The notes: generated by a model not told the origin, from the sequence alone. DNA of 64,000 nucleotides from Gentiana macrophylla (GCA_026214975.1 JAOBSW010000526.1:62001-126000), one strand, 5' to 3'; positions 33,226 to 45,204 are shown, numbered from the stretch's first letter. A program made the numbers and translations.

Positions 33226-33656
33226 TGTTAAGGGTGATTTTATACGATTTCTAATGATATATTTTATAATGATTTCCTCCACATTTATATAATTTGCATA
33301 GAAAATGAGCGTTTAATCGATTTATTGAGCAAGTGAGGTTTTAAAGCGGTTTAATTGCAAAAGTGGTTGATTTATGTGTTTTATCGTTGGTTTTATATGT
33401 GATTACACTTTGCAATGTTTTGATGTCTTGTAGATACATATTTTCGATCTAAAAAATGATTAAAAGATGATAAGGTTCGGATTTTGAGCATTATTATATC
33501 AACTCAAGTCATAATTACTAAAATGTATAAGTAGTAGTTATCTATCTATCCATATATTTATATATATCTTCAAAGGAATAAAAATATTCCTTGGGCCCCC
33601 CATATATTCCCTTTGTCTTTTGCTTGTCTCTTTTGTTTTTTTTTTCTCTCGATGAT

Positions 33657-33710
<54 letters not shown>

Positions 33711-35480
33711 CTTATCTTATTAAAAGCTGTTGTTATCGAAATACTCGTGGTTCGTTTCTTTGTGTTCGAGTAAAAAAGATAAAATTACTCATGGAGACGG
33801 AACTAAAGAGTGAATCACGAGGCGAGAGTTTTTACTTGATCAAGCAAGAAAAATCTAAGAGGGGACAAAGAGAATATTTGGGGACAAAGAGAATATTTTG
33901 AGACAAAGAGAATATTTGATGAAGAAGGCATGTTTTGGAATCCTAAAAGATGGATTTTGAGGAAGAGAAGAAGATGCTACGAGTTTACGAGTTAAAGGGA
34001 TCAATTTTGTCCAACGAGCTTCTACCGTAACCTGTTTTCGATGGAAATTTGACCTGACTTAGATGTATTTTCAGGGGACGAGGTCTTGATGAAAGTTTTA
34101 GATATTCAAACGAGCTTTCCAACGCATTTTGAATCACGTCAATCGGAGGTCTACAACTCAAGTTATGATTTTTTTCCGAACATTTGAAAAAACGGACGAA
34201 CCAGGAGATATTTATTTGCTCTCCCAAGCCTACCTAACAAACTCTCAAGCCTCCCCAACAAACTCATCATTACTCCCAAGCCTCCATAACAACCTCCAAG
34301 CCTACATAACAACCTCCTAGCCTCCCCAAATGATACCTCCCTTATATCACCTCCCATTATATACACACATCCATCACAATACATGGAGAGAACATATCCA
34401 TCATAACACCACCCATTCACCTAAAAAAGGCCTTGGCAGCCTCTCTCATGGCCTCCATGTCCATCCCTTTCTCCATGTAGTTTCTCCACTTTTTCTATCA
34501 TTTTGTTGAAGAATTGAAGATGTGTGTATGTATATATACATATATGTCTATGTATATCTATATGTAAGCATACATACAAGCTTCTTTCTTCTTTCTTTTT
34601 AGTTTTGGGCCATATATGTATGCATATATCTATGTATGTATATGTATATGCTTGTATGTATAAATAAAGTTGTAATAAAAGCGATGATGAGAAGCTAAAG
34701 CACGTTGGAACAAGCCTTTGAAGCCGATTCTTAGCACATCTCGATTTAATTTGGATTATCTTGTAAGTTTTAATAAAAGTTGTATCTTTATTATGCTTTA
34801 TTCGTTTTATGCAATTATATCGAGAGATCGTTGCATATTTGATGTTTAACGTTTGACGAGAGTCGTTGTTAAACTTAGATCACCATATTAAAGAATGGAT
34901 TTTTGATCTAAAATACGAGAGTTGTTAGGTTGAATATCTAGATTACTTAAATTGAGAGATTTCACACCTTTGTTATGAAAGCGTTAATCTTTAAGATCGA
35001 AAGATAAAAGATTGATAGACGAAGTATCTACGAAAGTAGAAATTCATACCTTTGATGGGTGAATCACAATTTTCGTTAAATCACTACAAGATAATCCAGC
35101 GAAGAAATTGAGTGTTGTGGAATCGGTGGATCATTGCTTGTTCGTTGTTAAATTAATTGAAAAGAAATCGTTGTGTGTCTTGCTTTCGTCTTCATCGTAG
35201 TAATCGTAGAAATTGTAGTTTTAGTTATAAAGTAGAAATAACTTAGTTCAGTAACTATCTTTCTGGCTTTGGATTGACAACCCTCTGTCAGGTTTATTGT
35301 TTTCGTTTTTAATTACTGTTTTGTTTTTATTTTCCGTGACAAACTTTGAAAAATTAAGAACTAGACCAACCTCGATTCCTGTGGATCGACTCGGTATTAA
35401 CCTCATACTACAATCCCATGGCAGGGTAAACCGGATTTATTTATTACTTGTTTGTTTTGCTTTGCTATAAAATCCGAGAC
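33226..35480 (+). repeat. 3' LTR of the gypsy fragment
   Basis: Begins TGTTAAGGGTGATTTTA after the polypurine tract. It includes a (TA) microsatellite (33665-33703) and a late CGATTCCTGTGGATCGACTC string (about 35373) typical of the end of long Tat LTRs. The right boundary is set only by where copia coding resumes. Confidence 0.55.
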
Positions 35481-35482
35481 AT

Positions 35483-36055
35483 GTATCATATTTGAAACAT
35501 CTTGTGTTAGTACACCTCAACAGAACGGGAGGGTAGAACGGAAACATCAACACATACTTAATGTTGCCCATGCACTACGTTTTGACGGACATTTGCCACT
35601 TAAGTTCTGGGGGGGAGTGTGTGATGGCTGCTGCTCATATTATTAACCGGACACCGTCTAGTGTTTTGAATTATAAAACCCCTTATGAATCTCTTTTTGG
35701 TACAAAACCGGACCTCTCAATGCTTTGAATATTAGGATGTTTATGTTATGCGCATGATCATCGCCACACGAATAAGTTTGCTAGTCGGAGTCGTAAGTGT
35801 GTTTTCCTTGGTTACCCTTTCGCGAAGAAGGGGTGGACTTTGTACGACCTAGATACGGAGGAGATTTTTGTTTCTAGGGATGTTAAATTTTTCGAACATG
35901 TGTTCCCGTTTTCCCAACCGCTTAATAGGGATACCTCAGTAGTTCCGTACCCTTTGATAGACGATGTTGGCATAGTGGATCAAGGGTTCGATCCTTCTCT
36001 ACGGGGACTCACCAATGCAGGATCCTCGGTTGAGGAGGGACGGCCGTGCGAGTGA
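35483..36055 (+). pseudogene. copia integrase C-terminal half
   Basis: Resumes with [17 protein letters not shown], including the catalytic Glu of the DDE triad, then LNVAHALRF. After frame changes it continues CVFLGYPFAKKGWTLYDLDT then EEIFVSRDVKFFEHVFPF. The two catalytic Asp residues are missing, so no integrase can be made. Confidence 0.82.
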
Positions 36056-36362
36056 AACACGGGGTGAAACACATGATCTTGTGGAAGATATAGTGCATTC
36101 ACCACAACCTCGACATCGGTGGAGGCACCGAAGAATTAGTGCAGGGTAAGAGGCAGAAGATTCCGAGTTCTCGCCAAGATTATGTGGCGCGATACCTTAA
36201 TTGATCGAGAAAAGTCCACCAAGCTCTTCCGCTCCGTCAGTTCCTCAGGTACTCCGTTATCCTCTTATGCATTATATTAATTATGATATGTTTTCTGATA
36301 AACATCGCAAGTACCTTGCAGCTATTACTATGGGTAATCCTCCTAAATAATTTAAGGAGGCT

Positions 36363-37104
36363 ATGAAACATGAGGGGTGGCGTAAGGCCATGTCAGAAGA
36401 GATTCGGGCTCTCGAGGATCAGGGTACATGGGTGTTGGCACCACTTCCCCCCGGGAAAAAGGCGTTGGGGAGCAAGTGGGTTTATACCGAGAAATACGAC
36501 GAAAATGGGGTACTACAACGATTGAAAGCTCGTTTAGTCGCGTTTGGGCACCATCAAGAAGAAGGGATAGACTACACCGAGACCTTTGCTCCTGTGGCCA
36601 AAATGGTCACTGTTCGGACTTTTCTTAGTGTTGCCGCTGTGAAGAAGTGGGACATTCATCAGATGGATGTGCACAACGCGTTCTTACATGGGGATTTACA
36701 GGAGGAGATCTACATGAAAATCCCTCCTGGGTTTGAGCAGAACAAGTCGAATTTGGTTTGCAAGATGCGGAAGTCCCTGTATGGGTTTAAACAGGCACCG
36801 AGGTGTTGGTTTGAGAAGTTGGCTACGGCTTTACGTGAGAATGGTTTCCGGCAGTCTTATTCTGATTACTCGTTATTTAGTTTGCATCATGGCACTATCT
36901 GACTACATGTTCTCTCACGTTGATGATATGATCATCGCCGGAAGCGATAAAGTGGCCACGAGAATTTTTAAAGATTATTTGAGCAAATGCTTTAAGATGA
37001 AGGATCTTGGCGTTTTGAAATATTTTCTTGGCATCGAGGTGGCTCGGAACCAGGACGGCATTTTCTTGAATCGGAGGAAGTATCGCGCTGGACATTATCC
37101 ATGA
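36363..37104 (+). pseudogene. copia reverse transcriptase
   Basis: The N-terminal part (36363-36902) is open: [52 protein letters not shown], then [14 protein letters not shown] with a catalytic Asp. A frame change near 36900 leads to SHVDDMIIAG, where the YVDD box has His for Tyr, then KMKDLGVLKYFLGIEVAR. Together they cover most of the polymerase fold. Confidence 0.86.
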
Positions 37105-37285
37105 AGCCGGCTTACTTGGGAGTAGGCCTGCTGAGTTTCCAATCGAGCAAAATCACAAGTTGGCCCTTGCCACTGGCGACTTGTTGGATGATCCCGGCCC
37201 TTATAGGCGATTGATTGGCCGTCTTATTTATCTTGGGGTTACCAGACCTGATCTCGCATATTCTCTTCATGTGTTGTCCTAATTT

Positions 37286-37873
37286 ATGCAGGCACCCCGG
37301 GTGGATCATTGGGAGGCAGCCTTGCGACTTGTTCGTTATTTAAAGAAACATCCCGGCCAGGAGATTTTACTTCGGTCTGACAGTTCCCTTATTCTTGAGG
37401 GTTGGTGCGACTCTGATTGGGCGAGTTGCCCTCTGACGCGTCGTTCGTTGAGCGGTTGGTTTATCTTTCTTGGACTTTCCCCTGTCTCTTGGAAATCCAA
37501 GAAACAGACGACGGTTTCTCGATCTTCAGCTGAAGCAGAATATCGTTCTATGGCATCGGTGACATGTGAGTTGAAATGGTTGAAATAGTTACTTGGTGAG
37601 CTAGGGGTGAGTCACCCTCCTGGGATTCGTCTCTTTTGTGATAGCCAATCTGCGCTATATATCGCACATAATCCGGTTTTTCACGAACGCACGAAGCATA
37701 TCGAAGCGGATTGTCACTTCGTGCGTGATGCCATCACAGATGGATTGATTAGTCCTTCGTATGTACCTACGAAATATCAGTTGGCGGATATTTTTACGAA
37801 GGCACTTGGTCGTCAGCAGTTCGAGTTTTTACTGCGCAAGTTGGGCGTTCGAGACCTTCACGCTCCCACTTGA
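37286..37873 (+). pseudogene. copia RNase H
   Basis: The frame shows GWCDSDWASCPLTRRSLSGW, VSRSSAEAEYRSMA, then [20 protein letters not shown] and [20 protein letters not shown]. One TAG (near 37586) interrupts the domain between ELKWLK and LLGELG. The stop at 37871 lies at the polypurine tract. Confidence 0.86.
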
Positions 37874-37880
37874 GGGGGGG
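37870..37880 (+). promoter_or_regulatory. polypurine tract
   Basis: TTGAGGGGGGG immediately precedes the 3' LTR. Confidence 0.82.
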
Positions 37881-38051
37881 TATTAAGCCGGATATATTTA
37901 TATTTAGATAACTATTGATAGATATTGTGTTTGATTTAGTAGGGATAGTTTGGGTATTCTGTGTAAAGTTATAAGCCCTGGAAGTGGCTATAAATATTGT
38001 AATGTGTGATTGATGATGGGGAAGGGGAAATACATTAACCGAAATTTGTCA
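37881..38051 (+). repeat. 3' LTR, 171 bp
   Basis: TATTAAGCCGG...AAATTTGTCA, same length as the 5' LTR. Block 37976-37989 differs from its counterpart. Confidence 0.9.
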
Positions 38052-38056
38052 GATGT
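38052..38056. repeat. target-site duplication GATGT, right copy
   Basis: Matches 29386-29390. Confidence 0.88.
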
Positions 38057-39211
38057 TTAATCTTAAAGCTTCTACCACCCTAAAGTGAACATAAATCAAA
38101 ATAAAAATATGTAAATATATAAGCGTGATTGCCATAAAACGGTGCGGTCGCGAATGAATCACACGGTATCTCCACACGAATTGAAACACATTTAACCATA
38201 CAGTGTCATTGTGGAATGAAACTGTACGGCACTGGCGGACCCAGAAATTTTTCTCAATGGAGTCCACCGGACCGTAAAACAATAACTTTATCCAAAAATT
38301 TGTTTTGATTGGTCACGGAGATTAAAACTATATTTTTAACAACAAAATGGAGACACATAAATTCGTCCTAATTGTGATTCACGAATAAACCACACGGTGT
38401 TGGTGATTTAAGTATAATCACGTCCATTAGTGTAATTAAGGGTTTGGTACAAAGATGGGTGAACTCGGAACACTCTATTGTGGGTTTGGAGGTGCGGAGT
38501 GCCTTCATATAAGTGTTTACGAGTTTACAGTGTAAATGATCAAGTAGAGTTAAGTAAAACAAACTTAAAAGACACGGAAAATTCGTTTTGGAAAAACAGT
38601 GTCACAGGGGCGCCCGCCTGTGGAGATTTGTACAGGCAAAATTTTGAATAGGTTCTTGTTCGATCTTCAGGTCTTCACAGGCGCCCGCCTGTCATTCGTA
38701 GGCGCGCGCGTATGGCCCGAAAATGCGAATTGGTGTGTCTTTTCCTGGTTTTTTCAGCAGTTTTCTTCCATAACACCTTTCCAAAAAGGTGTCTCTTAAA
38801 CAAAACGTTTTTAACCAGCAAATCCTGATCCTAGAAGGTATAAAAACAAGTTTTACATGTTTTAAAACACACTTTTGAAAATATACAATACTTGATCATT
38901 TTGAGAGAATACATTGAAAACACTTTCAAGTGTTCTTCATCTTTGTGTGTCAAAACTTCCTACAAAACTCCAATTGTATACTTTTCTTTTGGTGCAGAAA
39001 GAAAAGGAAAACGTAGTCTTATCTCACAAAGGTATTCGTGCAACCGGGGCATTGAATAAGGGTCGAATAACTTTTGTAGGAAAGTGTTTCAACACGATTC
39101 TACATCATATCAAGTTCTAATTTCCTGCGATATAGTTTGACATTGTTGTTTTCATTCCCTTGCAAGTTTAATATAAAACAATCTACAAAAGTTATTTCAG
39201 TAATTTCTACA
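38057..39211. other. spacer, probably 5' LTR/leader of the copia gag that follows
   Basis: No gene. GGCGCCCGCCTGT occurs twice (38609-38621, 38680-38692) with a related GGCGCGCGCG at 38701. The sequence before the gag start fits a copia LTR and leader, but neither end was defined. Confidence 0.4.
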
Positions 39212-40006
39212 ATGTCAAGTGTTAAGGAGATGACTACAAACTTTGGAAAGTTGGAAAAGTTTGAAGGTGTTAATTTTAGAAGATGGCAAAGAAAGATGCA
39301 TTTTACGCTAACAACATTGAAAGTGGTGTATGTGTTGAGTACACCGATGCTCAAGTAATGGACGACGGACCATTGGAGGAGGCGAGGAAGAAGAACAAAT
39401 GCGAGAATGATGACTACATTTGTAGAGGCCACATTCTAAACGGTATATGTCGATTCATTGTTTGACATTTACCAAAATGTTGAGTCTGCAAAAGAACTTT
39501 GGGATTCACTAGAGTCTAAATACATGGATGAAGATGCCTCTAGTAAAAAAAGTTCTTGGTTGGTAATTCAGAGAAAATATAACATGGTAGATTCAAGGTC
39601 GGTAATGGAACAATGTAATGAATTACTACGCATTTTGGGTCGATTTGCACAACATAAAATGGAAATGGATGAGTCTATTTCGTGTCAAGCATTATAGATA
39701 AATTACCACCGTCATGGAAAGACTTTAAGCACATGTTAAAACACAAAAAGGAAGAATTATCTCTGGTAGAACTTGGTAGTCACTTGCGTATAGAGGAATC
39801 TCTAAAGGCGCAAGAGGGCGGTAAAACCAAGGGTAAAGAGGTAATGGATTCGACCTCTATCAATATGATGGAAGCCGGGGAATGTTCGAATAAGAACAAA
39901 GGAAAAGGAAAAAAAATCTTCCAAAAACAATGGCAAAGATACCAACAAAAAACCGAAAGGTGCTTGTTGGACTTGCGGGAAAACTGGACATTTCAGGGCT
40001 GATAAT
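39212..40006 (+). pseudogene. truncated copia gag
   Basis: From MSSVKEMTTNFGKLEKFEGV the reading runs through FRRWQRKMHFTLTTLKVVYV, DYICRGHILNGI, then SAKELWDSLESKYMDEDASS and LPPSWKDFKHMLKHKKEELS to the zinc knuckle (CWTCGKTGHFRAD). Several frame changes are needed. The sequence stops abruptly at 40006, right at the knuckle, where duplicated segment B begins. No pol follows. Confidence 0.83.
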
Positions 40007-41043
40007 AGTTGTGTTTAACCAAAATAACAAAAGGCTACAATAATAGTTTCAGAAAGCTTAAGTTTATGAGTACAAAATGCTAGACTTATGTACTGATGTG
40101 CAACATTAAAACAGAAGAAAAACCGGTTGTTAACTGCCTAACAGACTTGAACAACTAACCGTCATACTAATTGTTCGACCTATTTCCTCTAAGAACAGAA
40201 ATAAACCACGACTGATGCTATTGCTGACTGATGAGCTCAACAGTAGCTTCTAAGGAAATGCATTCTAAACTCATCCATCACACGTACATCGTTGACTAGG
40301 AAAACGTTAGAGCTTCAACCATATTTGACATACATTGAAGGACTTCTATGTATCATAGGCAAGAGAATAAAATAGAAAATCAAATCAAATGAATTACATT
40401 AGTCTGAGTCGTGTGGAATCCTCATGGAAAAAAAAGGGTTGCAAGTTGATTTCAAGTGTCTCGAGAGTCCAGAAAGACATGCTCAAGAAAGATAATATTG
40501 CGTTTGAAGACTCTTCTTTCAGGAATTGATTTCAAATATCTGGTATTGGCGCAAACGTACGTAGACTTCCACGATGAAGAATGGCACAAACACCCAAAGA
40601 CGGTATTCATATCTCTAGCCATACAGAAAGCACGAGAATTGCATCTAGCTTGGTAAAAATAACAATGCATTTAGTTTATCCGTTGTATATATTTTTGCTT
40701 TATTATTTAAACAGCCGTACAGTTATTTTTTAATATAATATCTGGTTTCAATCCCAAGAAGAAGGAAAAAAAAGGTTGGCAATCACGTAAATTTCTAGGA
40801 CTAAATTCATTTTAAGGGTGATGAATGTTAAACTCGTCTTATTTTTTTTTATTTTAAGAATCGGATGAGAAAAAGAAAGGAACGAGTTTATAGGGAGCAG
40901 ACCAATAAGGGGTTGGCAGATATGTACAAAAAAATTAGCTTTTTTCCCCTTATTTTTTTGGTTTGAAAGAAAAATTAAATGCTGTTTTCAATGAAACACT
41001 TTAGTGACAGGTTGGATACAGACAAGTGGCATGCGATATCGGC
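40007..41043. repeat. duplicated segment, copy B (without insertion)
   Basis: 1,037 bp near-identical to copy A at 25313-27223, in the same orientation, and without the poly(A)-tailed insert. Its left end cuts into copia gag. Confidence 0.88.
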
Positions 41044-41269
41044 AGGATAGGGTGATGGTGGAGAGGGAAAATTCTTGTGTGGTGAGGGAAAATTTCTACA
41101 TCGGGTGATGTACAATCTTCTTCTACATACTTCCGCTAAACTCGAATTTCATTTTTCCCCTATTGTGCATTCTTAGGAGAACAATCTGGTTTGTTTCTCT
41201 CAAAATCGCATTAGTGGATTTTTGAAGAAATTGTGGAGTATTTAGTATTTTGAAAAGTTTAAAGGTCAT
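41044..41269. other. spacer, nothing recognised
   Basis: No coding or repeat structure identified. Confidence 0.4.
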
Positions 41270-42813
41270 GGAGCTGTAAGTACAGAAAATCACAGACCGA
41301 TTGCGTAAAGCCAAGGTATAATATAGTTTTTTACTTGTAATTGTTTTGTTTCATTGTTCAGTTAGGAAGAACTAGCTTCTAAATAGGAAATAACATTTCT
41401 TACATAGGTGATGAAGGCCCTGCCAAAGCTGTTTACCTTGTTTTCCTCATGAGCTTGATTCATACTACTGATTATAGCATTTCACTGTTAACAGCTTTAA
41501 GTTATTTCATTTTTATTGCTTCATAAATTTTATGCTCTGATTTTGTAGGATGGAATATCTTGTGAACTGATAGACCTGATGACCCTCATATCATGGGACA
41601 AAGATACTGTAAAAGCCTCTGCTAAAAAACTGAAATGGAAAAAAATTTGCCTGCAATTGGGGAGCCTAAGGTACATCTACTCTGAGATTTCATCTTTGCG
41701 CATTTCCTGTTTTCAAGCACAAATTCATGGATTTTGTCAATTGTTGTTGTCATTACGTTTCTAAAGAACTAAATTTGCTGAATTCGACCCATATTTATGC
41801 TAATTGGAGCTTCCTTAAATGCATTTAGATAAGAATTCCTAATTGTGGTTTTACGGATTTATGCTCAACCTATTTTGTCTATTCAAATATGTATATTTCA
41901 TTAGCAGGTTTATTTGCTAACACTTTGATTTCTATTATTACAGTAACAAATTATGCAATGACAGTTGCTGTACCCGTAATTACATATTTGTCCTTGTCGT
42001 AGCGGTTTATTTCTTTGGATTCATCAGAGCCGATTTGTAGAAAGGCATGTTACATAACATTTGAGATACATTTTGATAGAAATTCTTATAAGTTCAAAAT
42101 TATAATTTGATATTTGCTAGTGTTAAGTTACAGTTGTATTCACGATCTGAAAAGAGGATACTCGATAGCAGGTGCTGATGATGTCGAGTCTCCCATTCTT
42201 CCTTGGATTGGCCTCTTCATTTACTCTTTCGCGGTAGCAATTTTGCTTCGTCTCGGGAGGAAACCGGCGAGATTCTTCGCCGAAATGTTAACAAGTCTCA
42301 GTCTCAGGTTTGTTAATGATTTTTAATGTATATCGTTTCAATAAGCCTGAGTATGTGATTTTCTAACAATGTTCGTGGTTTGGCCTGATCAATTAATCTA
42401 GAATGATATTTTTCTGTTAATGATTTTTACGATCGATTTGATTTCGTTTCATATGCATACACTCTCCTGTTACTGTATAGGCCGTTCAATGGTTTTAATC
42501 ACCCTTAAAGTTGCTTCATGATCACCCTTAAGCAACTTTAAGAGTGATTAACTCTATATGCACAATCTCTACATGTCTTTACCCTGCTGTTTATTATTTC
42601 ATGTTGGCATTTTCTTTTGTTTCCAAGGTTATTACTTGTGGGTATAGTTCATGACTTTTGTGTTGTGATTAAAAAGATCCTCATTCTTTCCAACCAGGTA
42701 TATAGTAGAGAAACAGCAAGCATCCCCAGCTTTGGAGAACAGGTTAAACTTCTGGAAAATCATCCGGTAATAAATGAAATAACAGAAAGCAATGTGAATT
42801 CTTTACCTAGTTA
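41270..42813 (+). pseudogene. possible remnant of an unidentified multi-exon host gene
   Basis: Three or four open blocks are bounded by plausible splice sites: ITDRLRKAK before GTATAAT (about 41315); after [28 protein letters not shown] then [19 protein letters not shown] before GTACATC (41550-41670); ILPWIGLFIYSFAVAILLRL then GRKPARFFAEMLTSL (42170-42310), with one likely membrane span; and after CCAACCAG, SRETASIPSFGEQVKLLENH then a stop at 42813. I do not recognise a family, and the joins are inferred. Confidence 0.35.
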
Positions 42814-43689
42814 GATTCGCCAGCTAAAGGTACATTCATTGCCGTATAAACAACAACTTTCCAATAGATTTCACCTTTTGGATTGCTTCAATATCAAATT
42901 CCTACTCTCTTGGATTCAGGAAGAACTTATTATATTCTTGTCTGGGTTTCTCTGGCATGGGATATGTTTGGATCTTTGTCAACTGAACTAGAAACTGGAA
43001 AATTGTAGGCCCTTTTTCCTTTTAATTAATATCTTATGCCATCTTTGCCTGATAAAAAATGAAAATCTTATAGATTGCTGTTTCAATTGCATGGTTTACA
43101 ATTAGGTCATTATCCTATGTGCAAGCTGTCATTGATAGTAGTTTGTTATGTATTGAATTTTGTACCTGAGTTTATTTTCATTCTTAGTAATTCCTAACTA
43201 TTTTTCTCAAAAAAACAAAATAAAAAGTAAGTCTAAACCTTTTATTGATCAGGTTAGGTCATTCATTGCAAGCATAATTTAATGGTTATTAGGATGATTG
43301 CATATTGTTCTGTTACAGCACTTAAGAAATTTCTTCTAAAGTTTATGTGCCTTGTTTTGTTCATATACGTGCTGTGTCATCTACGTTTCTCAAATCTCAT
43401 TCAACATCGATAGGTCTGCAAGGCATCTGATGTGGCAAGTAGGGTTAACCCTACGTGCATTTTTTCCCTTTAGTCCAGGTTTCTATATACTTTCGAGTCC
43501 TTGAAGAAATCCAATAAATTAGTCCTTCTCAAAACAAAAACAAAAAACCCAATTTGAATTCTCTTTTTCGTAGTTACTAAAATAACATACGAAAAAAAGA
43601 TTCTCAATATAATATATGTGGTTTTCTTTTGGCATCTTTTCTATCTCTTATCTTTTTAGGGGTGATGCGGATCATTGGAGCCGATAACC
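42814..43689. other. spacer, AT-rich, no gene seen
   Basis: Could include the 3' UTR or introns of the preceding remnant. Nothing else recognised. Confidence 0.4.
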
Positions 43690-44085
43690 AGCATCAACAA
43701 ACCAAAATCGACTCTCGGAAGAGCCGGACATACGAGCACCAAGTAAGTCACACATACAAACTAATTGACTCCGGAAGAGCCGAAAAAACGTGCGCCGGAG
43801 TGGAGATGGCCTCCAAAACAAAACTACTAATGGACTCGGAAGAACAACTCGGTTAGAGATGCCTCCAAAACACAACTAGTGGACTCCAGGAAGAGCAGGG
43901 GGTGGAGATGCCTCTCAAAAAACACAACAACTAAGGGACTCCGGAAGAACAGACGGGGTGGAGATGCCTCCAAAACACAACAACTAATGGACTCCGGAAG
44001 AAGAGCCGGGGGCCTCTTCAAAACACAACAACTAATGGACTCCGGAAAAGCCTCCGGAGTGGAGATGCCCTCCAAAATATGCAAA
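43690..44085. repeat. minisatellite, about 50-bp unit, 7-8 copies
   Basis: The unit core AACTAATGGACTCCGGAAGA and GGAGATGCCTCCAAAACAC repeats with variation in length. Adjacent repeats on the right are the most alike. Confidence 0.85.
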
Positions 44086-44126
44086 GACAAACGCGGACTT
44101 CAAACCCGGCCTCGTTTGAGGGAGGG

Positions 44127-44395
44127 TGATAGAAGACAAAGTGTGAATAGATAAAGATATGGTTAAAATCTGAAGAGATAAAAGATGATGATTGTCAAAA
44201 AGATATAGATTTATAATTTGAATAAAAGATTTATATTTATTATATTAGGATAAGTCTTTAGGTTTATCCTTTAATTATTTATCTACTATATCAGAGATCC
44301 CATTGTATATATTTTTCAATCACTTCAATAAAACATCAGTTCAGTCTTTACGTTTCCGTCTGTGTATTCTTATTTTCTTCAATATCATTTCAACA
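44127..44395 (+). repeat. probable copia 3' LTR (solo, element body lost)
   Basis: Begins TGATAGAAGACAAAG right after a polypurine-like TTGAGGGAGGG (44116-44126). Contains AATAAAACATC (about 44327) as a possible polyadenylation signal and ends near TTTCAACA. No primer site follows and no partner LTR was found. Confidence 0.5.
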
Positions 44396-44978
44396 TATGG
44401 GGGCTTGTTTATATAGAGGAGAAGCACCACTTCAAGTTTGGGTTGTATCCCTAACCCGAACTGATGCAACCCCACAACTCAACTAATGCACCCTGTTTGA
44501 GATTGCAACCTTTCACCGAACAAAAACAATTATATGTTTCATGTCCGTTCAATTTATTCATTATTTTGAATTTAATTAATTAATTTCTTTCATTTTCTCC
44601 AACATGAACACCGGTAGTGGTTTCGTAACGTACAACCTAGTGGAACAAAAACTTAAGTATGTCGTGTTTTTCTCGAAAAAAAAACTATGTCGTGTTTCTT
44701 TAACGTACAACCTATACAAGCGTATAATGTAAATTAATATTGTATAACCTTTACATATTGTTACGTTTGATGTGTCCCCAGGATGATGAAGGTTTTTTTT
44801 AAGATGCATACATGAAGCATTAGATCTCAGAAATTTTTTAACAAACAAATCAAGGTAGAAATAACTTGTAATGCCATGCCACGGTTTTTTATTTTTAGTC
44901 AAATAGAGCACGCCCTACGGAGTATCGGCTTACATAGTTTTAACATTAAGTCACACAATAATAGACCAATTGAGCGAC
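44396..44978. other. spacer, no gene seen
   Basis: AT-rich; the 111-residue reverse ORF here is not recognisable. Confidence 0.45.
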
Positions 44979-44983
44979 ATAAC
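44979..44983. repeat. target-site duplication ATAAC, left copy
   Basis: Matches 49744-49748. Confidence 0.85.
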
Positions 44984-45191
44984 TATTAGCTGTATATACT
45001 TGTACCCATTATTTAGATAATATATTTTGTATATATTTTGTATTCATTAGTAGAGGATTTCTAGGAATGTATCTCAGCACAATTCTAAATTTTAGTGTAT
45101 TTGTAACTCAAGCTGTAATTTCTATATATATTTGTACACTCGCTTCAATGGTGAATAATCAATCAAATCATAATTTCAAATTATTATGTTA
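44984..45191 (+). repeat. 5' LTR, 208 bp
   Basis: TATTAGCTGTATATACTTG...TTATTATGTTA. Aligned with 49541-49743. Confidence 0.9.
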
Positions 45192-45204
45192 TAGTATCGA
45201 GAGC
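45192..45204 (+). promoter_or_regulatory. primer-binding site
   Basis: TAGTATCGAGAGC, close to TGGTATCAGAGC, directly after the LTR. Confidence 0.7.

Larger units (their letters stand above)
30895..35480 (+). mobile_element. 3' half of a Tat/Ogre/Retand-like gypsy element inside the copia
   Basis: It starts with a gypsy integrase tail (DQPFRVNGQRCKHYVG), followed by AAGCGCTCTTGGGAGGCGACCC (31371-31392), the hallmark of the region after pol in Tat/Athila-type elements. Then come about 1.8 kb of non-coding sequence, a polypurine tract (33213-33225) and a long 3' LTR. The 5' LTR, gag and most of pol are absent. No TSD was found at the two junctions, so simple insertion does not explain it. Insertion followed by deletion is more likely. 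Confidence 0.7.
29391..38051 (+). mobile_element. copia LTR retrotransposon with its centre replaced by gypsy sequence
   Basis: Two 171-bp LTRs (29391-29561, 37881-38051), TSD GATGT, a primer site and a polypurine tract define the element. The copia reading runs gag/protease to about 30894, then switches to a Tat-like gypsy 3' end (30895-35480). It resumes with the integrase C-terminal half, RT and RNase H (35483-37873). The pre-integrase domain and the first two integrase Asp residues of the copia are missing. The LTRs are almost identical apart from one 14-nt block, so the copia insertion looks recent. Confidence 0.9.
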
